In this document: piece by piece, positions 50,296 through 58,499 of the stretch
Position numbering within the stretch: the stretch's first letter is position 1
How the letters are laid out: each line of letters opens with the position of its first letter
NCBI GenBank assembly: GCA_964423505.1
Contig: CAYREX010000002.1
Coordinates: forward strand, 62,001 to 126,000
DNA from: CAYREX01 sp964423505
GTDB lineage: Bacteria > Fermentibacterota > Fermentibacteria > Fermentibacterales > JCC-6
Direction: 5' to 3'
Length of the DNA: 64,000 nucleotides
The notes under the pieces: generated by a model
What the model was told of the DNA's origin: nothing
Database searches by the model: none
Seen by the model: the letters and a program-made list of their open reading frames with translations, nothing else
Made by a program: the position numbers and the translations under genes

Positions 50296-51237
50296 ATGGC
50301 CGTGAACCTCAAGGGCAGGAGCCTGCTCACGCTTCTCGACCTCACCACGGACGACGTGCGCTACCTGCTGGACCTCGCGCACGTGCTGAAGGCCGAGCGG
50401 GTCTCGTTCCAGGTGGGGCAGCGGTTCCGCGGGAAGACCCTGGCGATGCTGTTCGAGAAGCGGTCCACCAGGACCAGGTGCGCGTTCGAGACCGCGTTCG
50501 GCGAGGAGGGCGGCCATCCGGTGTTCCTCTCCTCGAGCGACATACAGCTCGGCGCCAAGGAGAGTATCGAGGACACGGCCAGGGTCCTCGGCAGGATGTT
50601 CGACGCCATCATGTTCAGGGGCTTCGAGCAGGAGACGGTGGAGAAGCTCTACGGCTTCTCCGGCGTGCCGGTCTACAACGGTCTCACCGACAGGTTCCAC
50701 CCGACCCAGGTTCTCGCCGACCTGATGACGGTCGAGGAGAACCTAGGCGGGCTGGAGGGGCTCAAGCTGGTCTACGTCGGTGACGGCAGGAACAACATGG
50801 CCAACAGCCTGATGATAGGCACCACCATGATGGGTATGGACTGCGCCATCCTGGCCCCGGAGGACCTGATGCCGGACCCGGAGCTGGTGGAGACGGTCCG
50901 CGAGCGCTGCGAGCTTACCGGGGCGGAGCTGATGCTGGGTAGCGACCCGGAGCGCCTGGTCCCGGGAGCCAGCGTCATCTACACGGACGTCTGGGTCTCC
51001 ATGGGCGAGGAGGAGAGCGCCTCGGAGAGGCTGGAGATGCTGCAGCCCTACAGGGTGGACGACAGGATGATGGACCTGGCGGGGGACGACCCGGCCCTGT
51101 TCATGCACTGCCTGCCTGCGGTCAAGGGGAACGAGGTCACCTTCGATGTGATCGAGGGAAGGCAGTCGGTCGTATGGGACCAGGCGGAGAACCGGAAGCA
51201 CACCATCAAGTCGCTGATGGCCGCAACGCTACTCTAG
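50296..51237 (+). CDS. argF: ornithine carbamoyltransferase
   Basis: This 313-residue OTC makes citrulline from ornithine and carbamoyl phosphate in arginine synthesis (or the reverse in degradation). It has the carbamoyl-phosphate motif STRTR (57-61) in FEKRSTRTRCAFE, HPTQ at 135-138, the ornithine-binding DVWVSMG (231-237) and HCLPA (271-275). Its length and order match the usual enzyme. It stands alone, without other arg genes in the window. Confidence 0.97.
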   Translation: MAVNLKGRSLLTLLDLTTDDVRYLLDLAHVLKAERVSFQVGQRFRGKTLAMLFEKRSTRTRCAFETAFGEEGGHPVFLSSSDIQLGAKESIEDTARVLGRMFDAIMFRGFEQETVEKLYGFSGVPVYNGLTDRFHPTQVLADLMTVEENLGGLEGLKLVYVGDGRNNMANSLMIGTTMMGMDCAILAPEDLMPDPELVETVRERCELTGAELMLGSDPERLVPGASVIYTDVWVSMGEEESASERLEMLQPYRVDDRMMDLAGDDPALFMHCLPAVKGNEVTFDVIEGRQSVVWDQAENRKHTIKSLMAATLL

Positions 51238-51243
51238 GACTCG

Positions 51244-51272
51244 TTGACAGTGGTGCCCTGCCGGTTTAGCTT
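51244..51272 (+). promoter_or_regulatory. possible promoter of the polysaccharide export pair
   Basis: The perfect -35 sequence TTGACA (51244-51249) is followed after 17 bases by TAGCTT (51267-51272), a weak -10. The next gene starts at 51324. The location right after argF makes it the best candidate for the OPX-Wzz operon. Confidence 0.5.
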
Positions 51273-51323
51273 GCCCCGGCCCATGCCCGCGTCCGTGTCC
51301 GGCCCGTCCGGGAGGGGGGGACC

Positions 51324-52541
51324 ATGCTCCTCGCGATTCTGATGCTCGCAGCGCAGGCCGCCGTCGGTGCGACGGATGAGCCCGCCCAGCTGGTGCCGGA
51401 GATACCGCCGATGCTGGAGCAGCTCGACCCCGAGAGCTACATCCTCGGCCCCGGAGACGTGCTCTGGCTCAGCGTGCGCGGCGGCCTGCCGGAGGAGCTG
51501 GCCGGTATGACCACCAGGGGCACCATCATGTACATGACTGTTACCCCGGACGGTCACGCCGTGATACCGGGCGCCGGCTCCTGGTCGGTGGGCGGCCTGA
51601 CCCTCGCCGAGGCCACGGATGTCCTCGAGAGCGGATTCCGGGGGACCTTCCCGGGCATCACCGCCAGCGTGGGGCTGGCGGGGCTGCGCTACTTCCGGGT
51701 GCCGGTGACCGGAAGGGTGAACTCGCCCGGTCTCGTGACCATAAGCGGAGCGGACAGGGTGACCGACGCCCTGCAGGCGGCCAACGGCATCTCGGCGGCG
51801 GGCTCATGGACCTCGATAATGGTCATCGGGAGGGGCGACACCTCCTACGTGGACCTTGCCCGCTTCGTAGTGGAGGGGACCCCGTCGCTGAACCCGTCCC
51901 TGCGCCCGGGAGACCGCATCGTGGTGCCGGAGGCGGAGAGCTTCGTGCAGCTGGAGGGCGCCCTGCACCTCCCCGGCATGAACATCTCCGTCCTCTCCCC
52001 CGGAGAGGGCACCGTCATGTGGTCGGAGAGCGTCTCCGGAATCACCGAGTACATCCCCGGGGAGACCGCCAGCGAGCTGATAGGCAGGAGCGGGGGGACG
52101 AAGTCCTGGGCGCTTCGGGACAGCTGCTACGTAGTCCGGGAGGTCGATGACGGCGGGGAGGTGCGCATACCCGCCCCCCTGGACGACCCGATGGTCGACC
52201 CGGTGCTGCAGCCCGGTGACAGGGTGGTCTGTCCCGGGATACCCCCGACGGTCTCGGTGACCGGCTTCGTGAGCGCGCCGGGGCTCTACGCCTACTCGGC
52301 CGGCATGGGCGTCGAGTACTACGTCAGCCAGGCTGGCGGCGCGGTCCGGGAGGGCAACGTCTCCGGCACGCGGGTCACCACGCCCTCCGGCACGACCCTG
52401 GACCGTGGAGAGGTGGACGTGGTCCCGGCAGGCTCCGACGTCCACGTCCCCAGGAAGCTGATGGTCGGCTGGCAGGAGCCGCTCCTGATAGTCACCAGCC
52501 TCGCCTCGATAGTAATAGCCTGGAAGAGCGTGTTCGAGTGA
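51324..52541 (+). CDS. polysaccharide export protein (Wza/OPX family, SLBB domains)
   Basis: This 405-residue protein has a signal segment (MLLAILMLAAQAAVGA), then a poly-export domain (DPESYILGPGDVLWLSVRGG). At least two SLBB-type domains follow (VTGRVNSPGLVTISGADRV, VTGFVSAPGLYAYSAG), and it ends in a hydrophobic segment (LLIVTSLASIVIAW). OPX proteins form or line the outer-membrane channel for capsule or exopolysaccharide. ATG 51324 follows GGAGGGGGG. The C-terminal helix and lack of a lipobox cysteine are variations on Wza. Confidence 0.9.
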   Translation: MLLAILMLAAQAAVGATDEPAQLVPEIPPMLEQLDPESYILGPGDVLWLSVRGGLPEELAGMTTRGTIMYMTVTPDGHAVIPGAGSWSVGGLTLAEATDVLESGFRGTFPGITASVGLAGLRYFRVPVTGRVNSPGLVTISGADRVTDALQAANGISAAGSWTSIMVIGRGDTSYVDLARFVVEGTPSLNPSLRPGDRIVVPEAESFVQLEGALHLPGMNISVLSPGEGTVMWSESVSGITEYIPGETASELIGRSGGTKSWALRDSCYVVREVDDGGEVRIPAPLDDPMVDPVLQPGDRVVCPGIPPTVSVTGFVSAPGLYAYSAGMGVEYYVSQAGGAVREGNVSGTRVTTPSGTTLDRGEVDVVPAGSDVHVPRKLMVGWQEPLLIVTSLASIVIAWKSVFE

Positions 52542-53800
52542 GACCTTCGAAGCGGCCCTCCTGGATTCTGTACGTCCTGCTCAGGCACCGCTGGTTCATA
52601 GTCGTCAGCCTGCTTGTGGTGATGGTGCCGACGATAGTCGTCACCTACCTCCTCGAGGAGAAGTTCACGGTCACCACGACCATCATGCCGCCGGAGACGC
52701 AGACCAGCCCCGGTCTCTCCCTCGGCGGCCTCGGCCTCTCCGAGTTCGCAGGCTTCTTCAGCGGGGGGATGGGCTTCTCCCTGCCGCTCATGACGACCAT
52801 GTCGGACGTCTACGAGGAGATACTGAACAGCAGGACGCTCGTGGAGAGCGTGATCCTCTCCACCGGATACCTTCAGGAGGTAGAGGAGTACGAGCGCTAC
52901 ATGCAGAACCCCCAGCTCGGACTCTACTGGGCAAGGAAGAAGTTCCGGGAGAACTACGAGGCCAGGGTGACCCCCTCCGGCTTCATCGAGATAGCCGTGA
53001 CCACCGGAGACCCCTGGTACTCCGTGGAGGTCTCGGAGAGGGTGGTGGAGGTGCTGGACAGCATCAACACCTCCGTCAACGTCAGCAGGGCCCGGGAGAC
53101 CAGGGAGTTCCTGGAGATGCGCTACGGAACCGCCGAGTCGCTCCTGGCGGTGGCCCAGGACGAGCTGCGCGAGTTCGAGGAGGAGCACGGCATCGTGGCG
53201 CTGGACCAGGAGATGGAGGCGTTCATCGGGACGCTGGCCGAGCTCAAGCAGAGCTACATGGAGCTCCGCGCCCAGGCCCAGGCCATCAGGAGGGGCATCT
53301 CCGGCGGCACCAGCGCAACCGCCCTGCTCCGGGAGAGGGAGGCGGAGGCGCTCCTGGACGTCATAGGTATGCTGGAGACCGGCGACGTGCCCCCGGGGTA
53401 CGAGGAGGTCGTCCCCGCCGTCCCAATGGACGAGCTCCCCGAGGTGACCTTCCAGTACGCCCGCCTGAGGGCCGACTACGAGATGCTCCTGGAGATGACC
53501 GGCATCACCCGCCTGACCCTTCAGCAGGCAATGCTCGAGGAGGAGAGGGAGCCGGTGCCGATAAGGGTGCTGGACCCGCCGAGGCACCCCGGATGGAAGA
53601 GCAAGCCGAAGAAGCTCTACATCTGGATAGAGGTCTTCCTGCTCGCCCTCCTCGGGGTGGCGGGCTTCCTGTTCGCCCGGGAGAACTTCGCGCGGATGCG
53701 CGAGGAGAGGCCGGAGGACTGGAAGAGGTGGAACGATCTCTTGAGGGACATCGGCGACGACCTCAGGCTGCGCCGGAGGAGCCGGCGCTCCAGAGACTAG
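52538..53800 (+). CDS. Wzz/chain-length determinant-like inner membrane protein
   Basis: This 420-residue protein has one helix near each end: LLRHRWFIVVSLLVVMVPTIVVTYLL at about 13-40 and VFLLALLGVAGFLFAREN near 370-390. The large middle is coiled-coil (EVAERV-like, and EELLVALDQEMEAF-type helices). This is the layout of polysaccharide co-polymerases (Wzz/GNVR). No C-terminal tyrosine kinase domain is attached. The start is GTG, overlapping the OPX stop (GTGA). It would set chain length or couple synthesis to export with the OPX protein. Confidence 0.9.
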   Translation: MRPSKRPSWILYVLLRHRWFIVVSLLVVMVPTIVVTYLLEEKFTVTTTIMPPETQTSPGLSLGGLGLSEFAGFFSGGMGFSLPLMTTMSDVYEEILNSRTLVESVILSTGYLQEVEEYERYMQNPQLGLYWARKKFRENYEARVTPSGFIEIAVTTGDPWYSVEVSERVVEVLDSINTSVNVSRARETREFLEMRYGTAESLLAVAQDELREFEEEHGIVALDQEMEAFIGTLAELKQSYMELRAQAQAIRRGISGGTSATALLREREAEALLDVIGMLETGDVPPGYEEVVPAVPMDELPEVTFQYARLRADYEMLLEMTGITRLTLQQAMLEEEREPVPIRVLDPPRHPGWKSKPKKLYIWIEVFLLALLGVAGFLFARENFARMREERPEDWKRWNDLLRDIGDDLRLRRRSRRSRD

Positions 53801-54720
53801 CCCTCCCCGGCCTCCATGATGTCCCTGTAGCTCCCGTACCTCGACGCCGGGAGCTCTCCCGCGCTCACGGCGGCCTTGACGGCGCACCCGGGCTCGGCCA
53901 GGTGGAGGCAGTTCCTGAAGCGGCAGCTGCCCGCCAGGGCTGCCAGCTCGGGCATGCAGGCGGCCACCATGTCCCTCGGCACGTGATCGGTCCCGAAGAG
54001 CCCCAGCCCCGGCGTGTCCATGAGCATGGCGCCTCCCCCGAGCGGCACCAGCCGCGCGGAGACGGTGGTGTGCCGCCCCCGACCCGTCCCGGGGCTCACC
54101 TCGCCCACGGCCAGGTCCAGGCCCGGAACGAAGCACCTGGCTATGGAGGTCTTGCCAGCGCCCGAAGGACCGGTCATGACCACCGTCCTGCCGGCGATGC
54201 TCCCGGCCAGCCGCTCGACGCCCTCTCCGGTCTCGCAGCTGATGGCGTGAAGGCCGTATCCCGCTCCACCGGAGCCGTATGCCGAGCCGAGCCGTTCGAT
54301 CAGGCCGGCGTCGTCCCCCTCCGCCAGGTCGATCTTGTTCAGCACCACCGTAGCCGCCAGCTCCGCCCACTCGCAGGCGACCAGCGCACGGTCGACGAAG
54401 ACGGTGCTGACCGGAGGCTCCCGAAGGGAGACCACCACCATGACCAGGTCGACGTTGGCGGCCACGACCCTCCGCCTGCCGCCATGGGCATGCCGCTCGA
54501 GTACGCCGTGTCTCGGGCGCACCCCGGTGACCAGCGGTGTGCCCAGCAGGTCCTCGACCAGGGCCAGGTCACCCGGGACTACCCCGCTCTCCCGGTAGAC
54601 CCGTCCCGCCACCTCGGCGAAGGCCTCTTCCCCATCCGGCAGGAGGAGATGTACGCCGCTCCTGGAGACGGAGGAGACCCGGCAGGCGGCCGGGTCTCCC
54701 TTCCGGCATCTGTCGCTCAG
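53797..54720 (-). CDS. rsgA: ribosome small subunit-dependent GTPase RsgA, probable CTG start
   Basis: RsgA is a circularly permuted GTPase in 30S ribosome maturation. With numbering from the CTG start, G4 NKID is 128-131, G1 GPSGAGKTS 184-192 and G3 DTPG 235-238. The zinc site is C266, C271, H273 and C279. The only conventional start is GTG 54783, which would lie 67 bases inside ftsB. CTG 54720 begins SDRCRKGDPAAC and shares CTGA with the ftsB stop, with AGGAGG seven bases upstream. I chose CTG, with the same logic as for thiE. Initiation at CTG is inference. Confidence 0.92.
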   Translation of the reverse strand: MSDRCRKGDPAACRVSSVSRSGVHLLLPDGEEAFAEVAGRVYRESGVVPGDLALVEDLLGTPLVTGVRPRHGVLERHAHGGRRRVVAANVDLVMVVVSLREPPVSTVFVDRALVACEWAELAATVVLNKIDLAEGDDAGLIERLGSAYGSGGAGYGLHAISCETGEGVERLAGSIAGRTVVMTGPSGAGKTSIARCFVPGLDLAVGEVSPGTGRGRHTTVSARLVPLGGGAMLMDTPGLGLFGTDHVPRDMVAACMPELAALAGSCRFRNCLHLAEPGCAVKAAVSAGELPASRYGSYRDIMEAGEG

Positions 54721-55031
54721 GGGGAGCCTCCTTCGGGCACCGGGCCGAGGAAGCGTATGACGTGCTCCCCCTCCCGGCCCCACCCGAGTATCTCCCTGAC
54801 CGCCCGCTCCATGTAGAGGGAGTCGGAGGTGAGACGCTCTATCTCCGCCTCCAGGGAGTCCACCTCGGTCCGCAGGCTGTCTATCTCATCGCCGACGGTC
54901 TCTATCTCTCCGCGGACCCTGGCAAGCGCCATGAGGCCGTTCCGGTTGAAGACTATGGTGACCACCACCAGGACGAGCACCACCGCCAGCGTCACGTAGA
55001 GGACCCGGTGGGAGCCGCCCCGGCCGGTCAC
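54717..55031 (-). CDS. ftsB: septum formation initiator, FtsB/DivIC-like
   Basis: This 104-residue protein has one N-terminal membrane helix (LYVTLAVVLVLVVVTIVF) and a leucine-zipper-like coiled coil (IETVGDEIDSLRTEVDSLEAEIERL). It ends with GWGREGEHVIRFL; that is the FtsB layout, a small divisome protein that pairs with FtsL and FtsQ. GTG 55031 is chosen because longer frames overlap eno. Its stop shares CTGA with the probable rsgA start. Confidence 0.85.
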   Translation of the reverse strand: MTGRGGSHRVLYVTLAVVLVLVVVTIVFNRNGLMALARVRGEIETVGDEIDSLRTEVDSLEAEIERLTSDSLYMERAVREILGWGREGEHVIRFLGPVPEGGSP

Positions 55032-55032
55032 G

Positions 55033-56319
55033 TCAGTCCAGTCCCGGAGGGAGCGCCGTGGTCCCGGCGAAGACCGCCGCGGCATCCAGGTCCTCCTCGA
55101 TGCGCAGCAGCTGGTTGTACTTCGAGGTCCGGTCCGTCCTGCAGGTGGAGCCGGTCTTGATGAGCCCGGAGCCGACGGCTACCGAGAGGTCGCTTATGAA
55201 GGTATCCTCCGTCTCTCCGCTGCGGTGGCTGACCACTGTCCTCCAGCCGTTCCGGTGCGACATGTCGACCGCCTGCAGGGTCTCGGTCAGCGTGCCTATC
55301 TGGTTCAGCTTCACCAGGACTGCGTTGGCGGAGCGCTCCTCGATCCCCCTCCCTATCCTCTCCGGGTTGGTCACGAAGAGGTCGTCTCCCACCACGTGGA
55401 TGCGGTTGCCAAGCCTCTCGGTCAGGAGACGCCAGCCCTCCCAGTCGTCCTCGGCGAGGCCGTCCTCTATGCTGACGATGGGGAAGCGGTTCACCAGACC
55501 CTCCCAGTAGTCCACCATGCCCTCCGGCGTCAGACCGTCCGGGTCGCAGCCGTGCATGAAGTACCGGCCTTCGCGGAAGAACTCGCTCGCGGCCGGGTCC
55601 AGGGCCAGCCAGACCTGCCGCCCCGGCTCGTAGCCCGCGCTCATGATGCTGTCCACGATTAGCTCGAGTGCCGACTCGTTCGTCGGCAGCTCCGGAGAGA
55701 AGCCGCCCTCGTCGCCGACGGTGGTGCCGAATCCCCGCTTCCTGACAGCGGCCCGAAGGGAATGGAAGACCTCCGCCGCTGCCACGATGGCGTCCCGTTC
55801 GCTGTCGAAGCCGGCGGGGACGACCATGAACTCCTGAAGGTCGATCGGGCCGGAGGCGTGCTTGCCGCCGTTGAGGATATTGACCATCGGGACGGGCAGG
55901 ATCCGCGCCGCCGGGCCTCCCACGTACCGGTAGAGCGGTATCCCGAGGTGCATGGACGCTGCCCTGGCCACGGCCAGGGAGACGGCCAGTATCGCGTTCG
56001 CGCCGAGGGAGGCCTTGTTCGGGGTGCCGTCCAGGTCGATCATGACCTCGTCCACAACCGTCTGCTCCAGGGCGGGCAGGCCGAGCAGGGCCGGCTCTAT
56101 CTCGCTCTCGACGTTGGCCACCGCCAGGGTCACGCCCTTGCCGCCCATGACATCGCCCCCGTCGCGGAGCTCGACCGCCTCGTGGGCACCGGTGGAGGCG
56201 CCGCTGGGTACGGCAGCCCTGCCCCAGGCGCCGCTCTCCAGGTGCACGTCCACCTCGACCGTCGGGTTCCCCCGCGAATCGAGTATCTGTCTGGCATGAA
56301 GAGCAGTTATCTCTGACAT
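55033..56319 (-). CDS. eno: enolase
   Basis: This 428-residue enolase converts 2-phosphoglycerate to phosphoenolpyruvate. The start is SEITALHARQILDSRGNPTVEV. It has SGASTGAHEAVELRDG, the VGDEGGFSP block, IEDGLAEDDWEGW with metal-binding D and E, KLNQIGTLTETL with catalytic K, and HRSGETEDTFISDLSV. Everything expected is present. ATG 56319 follows GGAAGGACGAG. It is upstream of ftsB on the same strand, a linkage known from other bacteria. Confidence 0.98.
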   Translation of the reverse strand: MSEITALHARQILDSRGNPTVEVDVHLESGAWGRAAVPSGASTGAHEAVELRDGGDVMGGKGVTLAVANVESEIEPALLGLPALEQTVVDEVMIDLDGTPNKASLGANAILAVSLAVARAASMHLGIPLYRYVGGPAARILPVPMVNILNGGKHASGPIDLQEFMVVPAGFDSERDAIVAAAEVFHSLRAAVRKRGFGTTVGDEGGFSPELPTNESALELIVDSIMSAGYEPGRQVWLALDPAASEFFREGRYFMHGCDPDGLTPEGMVDYWEGLVNRFPIVSIEDGLAEDDWEGWRLLTERLGNRIHVVGDDLFVTNPERIGRGIEERSANAVLVKLNQIGTLTETLQAVDMSHRNGWRTVVSHRSGETEDTFISDLSVAVGSGLIKTGSTCRTDRTSKYNQLLRIEEDLDAAAVFAGTTALPPGLD

Positions 56320-56380
56320 CTCGTCCTTCCGTCCGCCTGCATCCCCCTGGAGGCTGAATACCGAAAACCCGATACCGGTT

Positions 56381-56394
56381 AGCCGGATCCGGCT
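56381..56394. repeat. 14-base perfect palindrome upstream of eno
   Basis: AGCCGGATCCGGCT is a perfect 14-base palindrome 62 bases before the enolase start codon. It could be an operator or a chance GC-rich palindrome. The 190-base gap between eno and the HD-GYP gene holds no clear promoter otherwise; a possible -10-like TATGTT is seen near 56475 on the minus strand. Confidence 0.35.
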
Positions 56395-56510
56395 TCTCCA
56401 TCGCCCGGACGGCCGCCCTGCAATGGCCGGCAGGCGCGCCGGGCGACCGGTCGGTTCCGGTCCGACGGGAATAACATAAGGATGAAGCGGCAGCGGCAAA
56501 GCGGGACCGG

Positions 56511-58490
56511 TCAGGAGCCCAGGAAGCTGCCCCCGCCGCTGCCCAGGTAGTCGGCTATCATCTCCCGCGGGTCCTTCTCCCGCAGGAGGCAGAGGAAGCT
56601 CTCCGCCAGGTCCGGGTCGAACTGGCTCCCGGCCCCGCTCTCGAGCTCCGCTCTGGCGTACCCCAGGCCGGGGGAGGACCTGTAGACCCTGTCCGAGGTC
56701 ATGGAGTCGAAGGCGTCGGCAACGGTCAGGATCCTGGCCGCGAAGGGAATGCCCTCCCCCCTTAGCCCGTGCGGGTACCCTTTCCCGTCCCAGCGCTCGT
56801 GGTGATGCCTCACGGCGCCTGTGAAGCCGGAGAACGCCGTCACCGGCCGGAGTATCCTGTAGCCCATGTCCGGATGCTGCTTGAGCACCCCGTACTCCTC
56901 GGCGGTCAGTGACCCCGGCTTGTTCAGAATGGCCTCGGGTACCCCTATCTTGCCGATGTCGTGCAGCAGGGCGGCGTTGTGGACCAGCTCCCTCTGCCTG
57001 GGGGAGAGCTCGAGGTTTTCGGAGAGGGCCACGCAGTAGGCCGCCACGTTCCTCGAATGGTTGCTGGTGTAGGGGTCCTTCGCGTCCACCGCGCCTGCGA
57101 GAGCGGTTATCGCCTGTATGTAGTTGCGCTCGCTCGACTCGTAGAGATAGGCGTTGCTCAGCGCTGCCGCGGCATTCCTCACGATTATGGGCAGGAAGGA
57201 GGAGGTCTCCATCGAAGGATGCCCGGAGGACCAGCCGGCCAGGACTATCATGCCGCTGAAGCGGCCGAACTCGCCCAGGTCAAGCACCCTCATCTCGATG
57301 CCGCTCTCCCAGTCAGCCTCCCGGTCGCACCGGAAGGCCTCCTCTATCCGGTACTCCAGGAACTCCTCCACCATCTCCCCGCTGCGGTGCCTCTCCAGGC
57401 GGCGCCTTATGTCCCTCTCCAGTATCCAGTCCGGCATGTCGTCCCGGGCCAGGACATAGCTGAGCGGGTCCATCCCCTCCCCCCGCAGGAAGACCCCGAA
57501 GAGGTCGAACGGGACCATGGAGCGCAGGCCGGTACCTATCGAGGAGAGCACCTGGTTCGTGTCCAGGGTTGAGGAGAACTCCCCGCTGAGCACGTTTATC
57601 CTGGAGAGGTTCGAGGCGTGGCGCCTCAGGTCCTCCGTCATGCTGTAGTTCATCATCTGGTTCCCGGCCTGGGCGGCGAAGAGCCCCGCGAGCTGCAGGT
57701 CCCTGGGGGTGAAGCCGGACGGGGTGCTGGACCTGACCGAGACGCAGGCGCCGAGCGGGCCGTCAACGCTCGGTATGGACACCGCCATCAGGGAGACGGC
57801 GCCGCAGCCCTCCGGGAGCCGACTCGGAGCGCCCTCCCCCGCCAGCAGCCCTCCGTCTGACATGACGTCCCCGGCGAAGCTGGCCCATGCGTCGTCGTCC
57901 AGCACCGAGCAGTCCCCGGAGGAGGAGCTCAGCGAGAGCTCTTCTCCCCCCGGCCTGTCCGTGAGGTATATGCGTGTGCCGTCCCCCCCGAACGCGTGGC
58001 CAACCCTGCGGCAGACCTCGTCCAGGTAGCCCGAGGGGTCGGTGTCGGAGGGGTCCAGATCGACGGAGAGCCCGTAGAGGTCCTCCAGGACAGGCGAGGG
58101 GAGGCTGCTGAGCCGCTTGGAGCGCACCTCGAAAGCCCTCTCCACGATGTTGCTCAGCTGGCCCATCTGGAACGGCTTGGCTATGAAGTCGAAGGCGCCC
58201 TGCCGTATGGCCTCCTTGGCGAGGTCGACGGTGCCGTGGCCGGTTATCAGTATGACGAAGGTGTCGGGGTAGAGGTCGCGGACCCTGGCGGCCAGCTCGA
58301 GGCCGTCTATGTCGGGCATCATTATGTCGCTCAGGACGAGGCTGAAGGAGCTCTCGCTCATTATCTCCAGGGCACGCCGGCCGTTCTCGGCCTCCATGAC
58401 CTCGTAGTCCTCGAGCTCCAGGACCTCCCGGCATATCTCGCGTATGCGGTTCTCGTCGTCCACCACCAGGACCTTGTGTCCGCCAGTCAT
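56511..58490 (-). CDS. HD-GYP response regulator (probable c-di-GMP phosphodiesterase)
   Basis: This 659-residue protein has a receiver domain (1-125; VLVVDDENRIREI, phosphoacceptor in LVLSDIMMPDIDG, K in FIAKPFQ). A long middle region, probably GAF-like, follows (LSGEFSSTLDTNQVLSSIGTGLRS and onward). The C-terminal HD-GYP domain (about 460-640) has HNAALLHDIGKIGVPEAILNKPG, HHHERWDGKGYPHGLRG and RILTVADAFDSMTSDR. HD-GYP enzymes hydrolyse c-di-GMP to GMP or pGpG. The gene is second in a two-gene operon, 9 bases after the NtrC-type regulator. Confidence 0.93.
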   Translation of the reverse strand: MTGGHKVLVVDDENRIREICREVLELEDYEVMEAENGRRALEIMSESSFSLVLSDIMMPDIDGLELAARVRDLYPDTFVILITGHGTVDLAKEAIRQGAFDFIAKPFQMGQLSNIVERAFEVRSKRLSSLPSPVLEDLYGLSVDLDPSDTDPSGYLDEVCRRVGHAFGGDGTRIYLTDRPGGEELSLSSSSGDCSVLDDDAWASFAGDVMSDGGLLAGEGAPSRLPEGCGAVSLMAVSIPSVDGPLGACVSVRSSTPSGFTPRDLQLAGLFAAQAGNQMMNYSMTEDLRRHASNLSRINVLSGEFSSTLDTNQVLSSIGTGLRSMVPFDLFGVFLRGEGMDPLSYVLARDDMPDWILERDIRRRLERHRSGEMVEEFLEYRIEEAFRCDREADWESGIEMRVLDLGEFGRFSGMIVLAGWSSGHPSMETSSFLPIIVRNAAAALSNAYLYESSERNYIQAITALAGAVDAKDPYTSNHSRNVAAYCVALSENLELSPRQRELVHNAALLHDIGKIGVPEAILNKPGSLTAEEYGVLKQHPDMGYRILRPVTAFSGFTGAVRHHHERWDGKGYPHGLRGEGIPFAARILTVADAFDSMTSDRVYRSSPGLGYARAELESGAGSQFDPDLAESFLCLLREKDPREMIADYLGSGGGSFLGS

Positions 58491-58499
58491 CCGAGCCTC

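Noticed and set aside
54720..54783. GTG 54783 as the start of rsgA
   Set aside because: It lies 67 bases inside ftsB, adds an Arg/Pro/Gly-rich tail unlike RsgA, and has no good ribosome binding site.
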